DNA of 64,000 nucleotides from Zeus faber (taxonomy: Eukaryota; Chordata; Actinopteri; Zeiformes; Zeidae), in assembly GCA_960531495.1 (NCBI GenBank), contig OY482855.1, positions 1,426,001-1,490,000 of the forward strand, given 5' to 3'. Under the pieces are notes generated by a model, which searched no databases, had not been told where the DNA came from, and saw only the letters and a list, made by a program, of their open reading frames with translations. The position numbers and the translations under genes were made by a program. This document shows positions 22,253 through 33,039 of this stretch, piece after piece (positions within the stretch are counted from its first letter, which is position 1; each line of letters starts with the position of its first letter).

Positions 22253-23580
22253 ATGTATTTTTCGAGTTCTGATAATTTTCATCAATGTCTACACGTGGGA
22301 AAAAACGCATTTTCAGTCGATTTAAACGTCGATTTGGCGGAACGGTTAAACGCTTCAGTCATTACTCTATGTGACAGTGTCAGTCAGTTTAAATACAATG
22401 ATAAACTAGTATGTGCTGCTAAAGTCTTGTTTGTCAACCAGTTTTAGGCCCAAATAAAATGTATTTTTCGAGTTCTGATAATTTTCATCAAAGTCTACAC
22501 GTGAGAAAAAACGCATTTTCAGCCGATTTTAACGTCGAAAAGGCGAGTCGGTTGAACGCTTCAGTCATTACTCTATGTGACAGTGTCAGAAAGTGTAAAT
22601 ACAATGATAAACTAGTATGTGCTGCTAATGTGTTGTTTGCCAACCAGTTTTAGGCCCATATAAAATGTATTTTTCGAGTTATGATCATTTTCCGAACTTT
22701 GGACCGTTTGCTGTCTAGCTGAATTAGAGAAACACCGAACCATTGTCTCTTTGTAGGCGCATGATTTAGAATGCTGCAGTACACCATATAACTTTAATGA
22801 ATATGAGGAACTTTTATGTGCTTCTTAAGTCTTTCTCAAAGACAGTTTAAATACAATGATAAACTAGTATGTGCTGCTAACGTCTTGTTTGTCAACCAGT
22901 TTTAGGCCCATATAAAATGTATTTTTCGAGTTCTGATAATTTTCATCAATGTCTACACGTGGGAAAAAACGCATTTTCAGTCGATTTAAACGTCGATTTG
23001 GCGGAACGGTTAAACGCTTCAGTCATTACTCTATGTGACAGTGTCAGTCAGTTTAAATACAATGATAAACTAGTATGTGCTGCTAAAGTCTTGTTTGTCA
23101 ACCAGTTTTAGGCCCAAATAAAATGTATTTTTCGAGTTCTGATAATTTTCATCAAAGTCTACACGTGAGAAAAAACGCATTTTCAGCCGATTTAAACGTC
23201 GAAAAGGCGAATCGGTTGAACGCTTCAGTCATCACTCTATGTGACAGTGTCAGAAAGTGTAAATACAATGATAAACTAGTATGTGCTGCTAATGTGTTGT
23301 TTGCCAACCAGTTTTAGGCCCATATAAAATGTATTTTTCGAGTTATGATCATTTTCCGAACTTTGGACCGTTTGCTGTCTAGCTGAATTAGAGAAACACC
23401 GAACCATTGTCTCTTTGTAGGCGCATGATTTAGAATGCTGCAGTACACCATATAACTTTAATGAATATGAGGAACTATTATGTGCTTCTTAAGTCTTTCT
23501 CAAAGACAGTTTAAATACAATGATAAACTAGTATGTGCTGCTAAAGACTTGTTTGTCAACCAGTTTTAGGCCCATATAAA
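22253..23580 (+). repeat. Tandem 664-bp higher-order repeat
   Basis: Two neighbouring A monomers plus one B monomer (206+206+252 bp) recur at 22253 and 22917 with shared variants, such as the ACACGTGAGAAAAAACG form in the second A. A shorter 461-bp A+B unit recurs at 20162 and 20623. These are higher-order units formed by local duplication. Confidence 0.8.
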
Positions 23581-26500
23581 ATGTATTTTTCGAGTTCTGA
23601 TCATTTTCATCAAAGTCTACACATGTGGGAAAAAACGCATTTTCAGTCGATTTAAACGTCGAAAAGGCGAATCGGTTAAACGCTTCAGTCATTACTCCAT
23701 GTGACAGTGTCAGACAGTTTAAATACAATGATGAACTAGTATGTGCTGCTAAAGTGTTGTTTGTCAACCAGTTTTAGGCCCATATAAAATGTATTTTTCG
23801 AGTGCTGATCATTTTCAGAACTTTGGACGATTTGCTGTCGAGCTGAATTAGAGAAACACCGAACCATTGTCTCTTTGTAGGTGAATGATTCAGAATGCTG
23901 CAGTACACCATATAACTTTAATTAATATGAGGAACAATTATTTTGCTTCTTAAGTCTTTCTCAAAGACAGTTTAAATACAATGATGAACTAGTATGTGCT
24001 GCTTATGTCTTGTCTGTCAACCAGTTTTAGGCCCATATAAAATGTATTTTTCGAGTTCTGATAATTTTCATCAAAGTCTACACATGTGGGAAAAAATGCA
24101 TTTTCAGCCGATTTTAACGTCGATTTGGTGGAACGGTTAAACGCTTCATTCATTACTCCATGTGACAGTGTCAGACAGTTTAAATACAATGATAAACTAG
24201 TATGTGCTGCTAAAGTGTTGTTTGTCAGCCAGTTTTAGGCCCTTATAAAATGTATTTTTCGAGTTATGATCATTTTCAGAACTTTGGACGATTTGTTGTC
24301 GAGCTGAATTAGAGAGACACCGAACCATTGTCTCTTTGTAGGTGAATGATTCAGGATGCTGCCGTACACCATATAACTTTAATTAATATGAGGAACAATT
24401 ATTTTGCTTCTTAAGTCTTTCTCAAAGACAGTTTAAATACAATGATGAACTAGTATGTGCTGCTAATGTCTTGTTTGTCAACCAGTTTTAGGCCCATATA
24501 AAATGTATTTTTCGAGTTCTGATAATTTTCATCAAAGTCTACACGTGGGAAAAAACGCATTTTCGGCCGATTTTAACGTCGATTTGGCGGAATGGTTAAA
24601 CGCTTCAGTCATTACTCTATGTGACAGTGTCAGACAGTTTAAATACAATGATAAACTAGTATGTGCTGCTAAAGTGTTGTTTGTCAAACAGTTTTAGGCC
24701 CATATAAAATGTATTTTTCGAGTTATGATCATTTTCAGAACTTTGGACGATTTGCTGTGTGTTGTTTGTCAACCAGTTTTAGGCCCATATAAAATGTATT
24801 TTTCGAGTTATGATCATTTTCAGAACTTTGGACGATTTGCTGTCTACCTGAATTAGAGAAACACCGAACAATTGTTTCTTTGTAGGTGCATGATTCAGTA
24901 TACTGCAGTACAGCATAGAAATTTAATTAATATGATGAACTATTATGTGCTTCTTAAGTGTTTCTCACAGAGTTCTAGGCCCATCTAACATGTATTTGTG
25001 GAGTTATGATCATTTTCAGAACTTTGGACGATTTGCTGTCGAGCTGAATTAGAGAAACACCGAACCATTGTCTCTTTGTAGGTGAATGATTCAGAATGCT
25101 GCCGTACACCATATAACTTTAATTAATATGAGGAACAATTATTTTGCTTCTTAAGTCTTTCTCAAAGACAGTTTAAATACAATGATAAACTAGTATGTGC
25201 TGCTAAAGTGTTGTTTGTCAACCAGTTTTAGGCCCATATAAAATGTATTTCTCGAGTTCTGATAATTTTCATCAAAGTCTACACATGTGGGAAAAAATGC
25301 ATTTTCAGCCGATTTTAACGTCGATTTGGTGGAACGGTTAAACGCTTCAGTCATTACTCTATGTGACAGTGTCAGACAGTTTAAATACAATGATGAACTA
25401 GTATGTGCTGCTAAAGTGTTGTTTGTCAAACAGTTTTAGGCCCATATAAAATGTATTTTTCGAGTTCTGATAATTTTCATCAAAGTCTACACGTGGGAAA
25501 AAACGCATTTTCAGCCGATTTTAACGTCGATTTGGCGGAACGGTTAAACGCTTCAGTCATTACTCTATGTGACAGTGTCAGACAGTTTAAATACAATGAT
25601 AAACTAGTATGTGCTGCTAAAATGTTGTTTGTCAAACAGTTTTAGGCCCATATAAAATGTATTTTTCGAGTTATGATCATTTTCAGAACTTTGGACGATT
25701 TGCTGTCTAGCTGAATTAGAGAAACACCGAAACATTGTCTCTTTGTAGGTGCATGATTTTGAATGCTGCAGTACACCATATAACTTTAATTAATATGAGG
25801 AACAATTATGTGCTTCTTAAGTCTTTCTCAAAGACAGTTTAAATACAATGATAAACTAGTATGTGCTGCTAAAGTCTTGTTTGTCAACCAGTTTTAGGCC
25901 CATATAAAATGTATTTTTCGAGTTCTGATAATTTTCATCAATGTCTACACATGTGGGAAAAAATGCATTTTCAGCCGATTTTAACGTCGATTTGGTGGAA
26001 CGGTTAAACGCTTCAGTCATTACTCTATGTGACAGTGTCAGACAGTTTAAATACAATGATAAACTAGTATGTGCTGCTAAAGTGTTGTTTTTCAGCCAGT
26101 TTTAGGACCTTATAAAATGTATTTTTCGAGTTATGATCATTTTCAGAACTTTGGACGATTTGCTGTCGAGCTGAATTAGAGAAACACCGAACAATTGTTT
26201 CTTTGTAGGTGCATGATTCAGTATACTGCAGTACAGCATAGAAATTTAATTAATATGATGAACTATTATGTGCTTCTTAAGTGTTTCTCACAGAGTTCTA
26301 GGCCCATCTAACATGTATTTGTGGAGTTATGATCATTTTCAGAACTTTGGACGATTTGCTGTCGAGCTGAATTAGAGAAACACCGAACCATTGTCTCTTT
26401 GTAGGTGAATGATTCAGAATGCTGCAGTACACCATATAACTTTAATTAATATGAGGAACAATTATTTTGCTTCTTAAGTCTTTCTCAAAGACAGTTTAAA

Positions 26501-28177
26501 TACAATGATAAACTAGTATGTGCAGCTAAAGTCTTGTTTGTCAACCAGTTTTAGGCCCATATAAAATGTATTTTTCGAGTTCTGATAATTTTCATCAATG
26601 TCTAAACGTGGGAAAAAACGCATTTTCAGTCGATTTAAACGTCGATTTGGCAGAACGGTTAAACGCTTCAGTCATTACTCTATGTGACAATGTCAGTCAG
26701 TTTAAATACAATGATAAACTAGTATGTGCTGCTAAAGTCTTGTTTGTCAACCAGTTTTAGGCCCATATAAAATGTATTTTTCGAGTTCTGATCATTTTCA
26801 TCAAAGTCTACACGTGGGAAAAAACGCATTTTCGGCCGATTTTAACGTCGAAAAGGCGAATCGGTTAAACGCTTCAGTCATTACTCTATGTGACAGTGTC
26901 AGACAGTTTAAATACAATGATAAACTAGTATGTGCTGCTAAAGTGTTCTTTGTCAAACAGTTTTAGGCCCATATAAAATGTATTTTTCGAGTTATGATCA
27001 TTTTCAGAACTTTGGACGATTTGCTGTGTGTTATTTGTCAACCAGTTTTAGGCCCATATAAAATGTATTTTTCGAGTTATGATCATTTTCAGAACTTTGG
27101 ACGATTTGCTGTCTACCTGAATTAGAGAAACACCGAACAATTGTCTCTTTGTAGGTGCATGATTCAGTATACTGCAATACAGCATAGAAATTTAATTAAT
27201 ATGATGAACTATTATGTGCTTCTTAAGTGTTTCTCACAGAGTTCTAGGCCCATCTAACATGTATTTGTGGAGTTATGATCATTTTCAGAACTTTGGACGA
27301 TTTGCTGTCGAGCTGAATTAGAGAAACACCGAACCATTGTCTCTTTGTAGGTGAATGATTCAGAATGCTGCAGTACACCATATAACTTTAATTAATATGA
27401 GGAACAATTATTTTGCTTCTTAAGTCTTTCTCAAAGACAGTTTAAATACAATGATAAACTAGTATGTGCTGCTAAAGTGTTGTTTGTCAACCAGTTTTAG
27501 GCCCATATAAAATGTATTTCTCGAGTTCTGATAATTTTCATCAAAGTCTACACATGTGGGAAAAAATGCATTTTCAGCCGATTTTAACGTTGATTTGGTG
27601 GAACGGTTAAACGCTTCAGTCATTACTCTATGTGACAGTGTCAGACAGTTTAAATACAATGGTCAACTAGTATGTGCTGCTAAAGTGTTGTTTGTCAAAC
27701 AGTTTTAGGCCCATATAAAATGTATTTTTCGAGTTCTGATAATTTTCATCAAAGTCTACACGTGGGAAAAAACGCATTTTCAGCCGATTTTAACGTCGAT
27801 TTGGCGGAACGGTTAAACGCTTCAGTCATTACTCTATGTGACAGTGTCAGACAGTTTTAATACAATGATAAACTAGTATGTGCTGCTAAAGTGTTGTTTG
27901 TCAAACAGTTTTAGGCCCATATAAAATGTATTTTTCGAGTTATGATCATTTTCAGAACTTTGGACGATTTGCTGTCTAGCTGAATTAGAGAAACACCGAA
28001 CAATTGTCTCTTTGTAGGTGCATGATTTTGAATGCTGCAGTACACCATATAACTTTAATTAATATGAGGAACAATTATGTGCTTCTTAAGTCTTTCTCAA
28101 AGACAGTTTAAATACAATGATAAACTATTATGTGCTGCTAAAGTCTTGTTTGTCAACCAGTTTTAGGCCCATATAAA

Positions 28178-31100
28178 ATGTATTTTTCGAGTTCTGATAA
28201 TTTTCATCAATGTCTACACGTGGGAAAAAACGCATTTTCAGTCGATTTAAACGTCGATTTGGCGGAACGGTTAAACGCTTCAGTCATTACTCTATGTGAC
28301 AGTGTCAGTCAGTTTAAATACAATGATGAACTAGTATGTGCTGCTAACGTCTTGTTTGTCAACCAGTTTTAGGCCCATATAAAATGTATTTTTCGAGTTC
28401 AGATAATTTTCATCAAAGTCTACACATGTGGGAAAAAACGCATTTTCAGTCGATTTAAACGTCGATTTGGCAGAACAGTTAAACACTTCAGTCATTACTC
28501 TATGTGACAGTGTCAGACAGTTTAAATACAATGATAAACTAGTATGTGCTGCTAAAGTCTTGTTTGTCAACCAGTTATAGGCCCATATAAAATGTATTTT
28601 TCGAGTTCTGATTACTTTCATCAAAGTCTACACGTGAGAAAAAACGCATTTTCAGCCGATTTAAACGTCGAAAAGGCGAATCGGTTGAACGCTTCAGTCA
28701 TTACTCTATGTGACAGTGTCAGAAAGTGTGAATACAATGATAAACTAGTATGTGCTGCTAATGTGTTGTTTGTCAACCAGTTTTAGGCCCATATAAAATG
28801 TATTTTTCGAGTTATGATCATTTTCCGAACTTTGGACCGTTTGCTGTCTAGCTGAATTAGAGAAACACCGAACCATTGTCTCTTTGTAGGCGCATGATTT
28901 AGAATGCTGCAGTACACCATATAACTTTAATGAATATGAGGAACTATTATGTGCTTCTTAAGTCTTTCTCAAAGACAGTTTAAATACAATGATAAACTAG
29001 TATGTGCTGCTAAAGTCTTGTTTGTCAACCAGTTTTAGGCCCATATAAAATGTATTTTTCGAGTTCTGATAATTTTCATCAAAGGCTACACATGTGGGAA
29101 AAAACGCAATTTCAGTCGATTTAAACGTCGAAAAGGCGAATCGGTTAAACGCTTCAGTCATTACTCCATGTGACAGTGTCAGACAGTTTAAATACAATGA
29201 TGAACTAGTATGTGCTGCTAAAGTGTTGTTTGTCAACCAGTTTTAGGCCCATATAAAATGTATTTTTCGAGTTCTGATCATTTTCAGAAATTTGGACGAT
29301 TTGCTGTCTAGCTGAATTAGAGAAACACCGAACAATTGTCTCTTTGTAGGTGCATGATTTTGAATGCTGCAGTACACCATATAACTTTAATTAATATGAG
29401 GAACTATTATGTGCTTCTTAAGTCTTTCTCAAAGACAGTTTAAATACAATGATAAACTAGTATGTGCTGCTAAAGTCTTGTTTGTCAACCAGTTTCAGGC
29501 CCATATAAAATGTATTTTTCGAGTTCTGATAATTTTCATCAATGTCTACACGTGGGAAAAAACGCATTTTCAGTCGATTTAAACGTCGATTTGGCGGAAC
29601 GGTTAAACGCTTCAGTCATTACTCTATGTGACAGTGTCAGACAGTTTAAATACAATGATGAACTAGTATGTGCTGCTAAAGTCTTGTTTGTCAACCAGTT
29701 TTAGGCCCATATAAAATGTATTTTTCGAGTTCAGATAATTTTCATCAAAGTCTACACGTGGGAAAAAACGCATTTTCAGTCGATTTAAACGTCGATTTGG
29801 CGGAACGGTTAAACACTTCAGTCATTACTCTATGTGACAGTGTCAGTCAGTTTAAATACAATGATGAACTAGTATGTGCTGCTAACGTCTTGTTTGTCAA
29901 CCAGTTTTAGGCCCATATAAAATGTATTTTTCGAGTTCAGATAATTTTCATCAAAGTCTACACATGTGGGAAAAAACGCATTTTCAGTCGATTTAAACGT
30001 CGATTTGGCGGAACAGTTAAACACTTCAGTCATTACTCTATGTGACAGTGTCAGACAGTTTAAATACAATGATAAACTAGTATGTGCTGCTAAAGTCTTG
30101 TTTGTCAACCAGTTATAGGCCCATATAAAATGTATTTTTCGAGTTCTGATAACTTTCATCAAAGTCTACACGTGAGAAAAAACGCATTTTCAGCCGATTT
30201 AAACGTCGAAAAGGCGAATCGGTTGAACGCTTCAGTCATTAATCTATGTGACAGTGTCAGAAAGTGTGAATACAATGATAAACTAGTATGTGCTGCTAAT
30301 GTGTTGTTTGTCAACCAGTTTTAGGCCCATATAAAATGTATTTTTCGAGTTATGATCATTTTCCGAACTTTGGACCGTTTGCTGTCAAGCTGAATTAGAG
30401 AAACACCGAACCATTGTCTCTTTGTAGGCGCATGATTTAGAATGCTGCAGTACACCATATAACTTTAATGAATATGAGGAACTATTATGTGCTTCTTAAG
30501 TCTTTCTCAAAGACAGTTTAAATACAATGATAAACTAGTACGTGCTGCTAAAGTCTTGTTTGTCAACCAGTTTTAGGCCCATATAAAATGTATTTTTCGA
30601 GTTCTGATAATTTTCATCAAAGGCTACACATGTGGGAAAAAACGCATTTTCAGTCGATTTAAACGTCGAAAAGGCGAATCGGTTAAACGCTTCAGTCATT
30701 ACTCCATGTGACAGTGTCAGACAGTTTAAATACAATGATGAACTAGTATGTGCTGCTAAAGTGTTGTTTGTCAACCAGTTTTAGGCCCATATAAAATGTA
30801 TTTTTCGAGTTCTGATCATTTTCAGAAATTTGGACGATTTGCTGTCTAGCTGAATTAGAGAAACACCGAACAATTGTCTCTTTGTAGGTGCATGAATTTG
30901 AATGCTGCAGTACACCATATAACTTTAATTAATATGAGGAACTATTATGTGCTTCTTAAGTCTTTCTCAAAGACAGTTTAATTACAATGATAAACTAGTA
31001 TGTGCTGCTAAAGTCTTGTTTGTCAACCAGTTTCAGGCCCATATAAAATGTATTTTTCGAGTTCTGATAATTTTCATCAATGTCTACACGTGGGAAAAAA

Positions 31101-31253
31101 CGCATTTTCAGTCGATTTAAACGTCGATTTGGCGGAACGGTTAAACGCTTCAGTCATTACTCTATGTGACAGTGTCAGACAGTTTAAATACAATGATGAA
31201 CTAGTATGTGCTGCTAAAGTCTTGTTTGTCAACCAGTTTTAGGCCCATATAAA
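28178..31253 (+). repeat. Tandem 1538-bp higher-order repeat, two copies
   Basis: Landmarks at 28178, 28331, 28592, 28997 and 29510 recur exactly 1538 bp later at 29716, 29869, 30130, 30535 and 31048. Rare variants are shared between copies (CAGTTATAGGCCC, AAGGCTACACATG, AGTTTCAGGCCC). Copy boundaries are about 28178-29715 and 29716-31253. High identity points to recent duplication of a multi-monomer block. Confidence 0.88.
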
Positions 31254-32676
31254 ATGTATTTTTCGAGTTCAGATAATTTTCATCAAAGTCTACACGTGGG
31301 AAAAAACGCATTTTCAGTCGATTTAAACGTCGATTTGGCGGAACGGTGAAACACTTCAGTCATTACTCTATGTGACAGTGTCAGACAGTTTAAATACAAT
31401 GATAAACTAGTATGTGCTGCTAAAGTCTTGTTTGTCAACCAGTTTTAGGCCCAAATAAAATGTATTTTTCGAGTTCTGATAATTTTCATCAAAGTCTACA
31501 CGTGAGAAAAAACGCATTTTCAGCCGATTTAAACTTCGAAAAGGCGAATCGGTTGAACGCTTCAGTCATTACTCTATGTGACAGTGTCAGACAGTTTAAA
31601 TACAATGAATAACTAGTATGTGCTGCTAAAGTGTTGTATGTCAAACAGTTTTAGGCCCATTTAAAATGTATTTGTTGAGTTATGATCATTTTCATCATAG
31701 TGTGCACATGTGGGAAAAAACGCATTTTCAGCCGATTTAAACGTCGAAAAGGCGTATTGGTTAAACACTTCAGTCAGTACTCTGTGTGACAGTGTCAGAC
31801 AGTTTAAATACAATGGTGAACTAGTATATGCTGCTAAAGTGTTGTTTGTCAAACAGTTTTAGGCCCATACAACATGTATTTGTCGAGGTATGAGCATTTT
31901 CAGAACATTGGACGGTTTGCTGTCTAGCTGATTTAGAGAAACACCGAACCATTGTCTCTTCAGAGGTGAATGATTCAGAATGCTGCAGTACAGCATTGAA
32001 ATTTAATTAATATGATGAACTATTATGTCCTTCTTAAGTGTTTCTCACAGAATTCTAGGCCCATCTAACATGTATTTGTGGAGTTATGATCATTTTCATC
32101 ATAGTGTGCACATGTGGGAAAAAATGCATTTTCAGCCGATTTAAACGTCGAAAAGGAGAATTGGTCAAAAGCTTTAGTCATTACTTTGAGTGACAGAGTC
32201 AGACAGTTTAAATACAATGGTGAACTAGTATATGCTGCTAAAGTGTTGTTTGTCAAACAGTTTTAGGCCCATGTAAAATGTATTTGTCGAGTTATGATCA
32301 TTTTCATCATAGTGTGCACATGTGGGAAAAAATGCATTTTCAGCCGATTTAAACGTCGAAAAGGAGAATTGGTCAAAAGCTTCAGTCATTACTCTGTGTG
32401 ACAGTGACAGACAGTTTAAATACAATGATGAACTAGTATATGCTGCTAAAGTGTTGTTTGTCAAACAGTTTTAGGCCCATAGAAAATGTATTTGTCGAGT
32501 TATGATCATTTTCATCATAGTGTGCACATGTGGGAAAAAACGCATTTTCAGCCGATTTAAACGTCGAAACGGCGAATTGGTTAAACGCTTCAGTCATTAC
32601 TCTGTGTGACAGTGTCAGACAGTTTAAATACAATGAATAACTAGTATGTGCGGCTAAAGTGTTGTTTGTCAACCAG

Positions 32677-32716
32677 TGCGCATGCGCGACTGGCATCCGA
32701 CAGCACCAGGAAGTGG
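32677..32716 (+). promoter_or_regulatory. NRF-1 palindrome and ETS-like site at the LINE 5' end (copy 1)
   Basis: TGCGCATGCGCG (32677-32688) matches the NRF-1 consensus YGCGCAYGCGCR at every position, and CCAGGAAGTGG (32706-32716) carries a GGAAGT ETS core. LINEs need a promoter inside their own 5' end, and NRF-1 plus ETS is a known TATA-less combination. The first T comes from the satellite. Promoter activity is inference. Confidence 0.55.
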
Positions 32717-32881
32717 AACACCGCGGGTGGAACACGGAAGGGAGTTTTTTCCGGACTCCAGAACGTCTTTACGGAATCTTTTTCATTTTTATGTGACTGA
32801 TCCTCCAGCAGTGGTTGTTTTCAGTGCGTGGGGGGTCCCCCCCCCCACACACCCCAACCACCCTTTTTCTTGGGGTGTGCG

Positions 32882-33039
32882 ATGACCGATCACATTGAAA
32901 CAAACTCTGCGACCGGGAAAATGGATCACGTACGGCTGAATGAAGAAGCAAACGCACCAAAAGGTGGCGGCGAAGCAGACAGAAGCTATGGAAAAGAGCT
33001 TACAGTCTGTGTGGACCTGCAAGGGGAGGAAAGTATTAC
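32882..33039 (+). pseudogene. LINE copy 1 ORF1, N-terminal piece
   Basis: The ATG at 32882 starts the same frame as the intact ORF1 of copy 2 (start 61549). About 53 codons are read, differing from copy 2 by at least one residue (D for E near the end), and then the frame enters the nested LINE at 33040. The reading frame resumes on the other side at 36563. ORF1 would encode an RNA-binding protein of the retrotransposition complex; this copy cannot make it. Confidence 0.8.

Larger units (their letters stand above)
16674..32677 (+). repeat. Satellite array, block 1 (A and B monomers)
   Basis: Head-to-tail copies of two monomers that share their junction sequence. A (206 or 208 bp) contains GGGAAAAAACGCATTTTCAG, the CpG-rich core CGTCGAAAAGGC, CAGTCATTACTC and TAAACTAGTATGTGCTGC. 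B (about 253 bp, or about 199 bp when a 54-bp segment is absent) contains AGAACTTTGGACGATTTGCT, AGAGAAACACCGAACCATTG and AATGCTGCAGTACACCATAT. From length and period I estimate roughly 70 monomers. Edge monomers near 16674-17150 are diverged and one is truncated. From about 31640 the monomers change to the block 2 type (TTTGTCGAG, CATAGTGTGCACATG). Repeated 63-79-codon frames in both strands are shadows. Confidence 0.97.

Noticed and set aside
32822..32875. Hairpin from the G-run and C-run in the LINE 5' UTR
   Set aside because: The runs are separated by a single base, so they cannot form a normal loop; probably just homopolymers.
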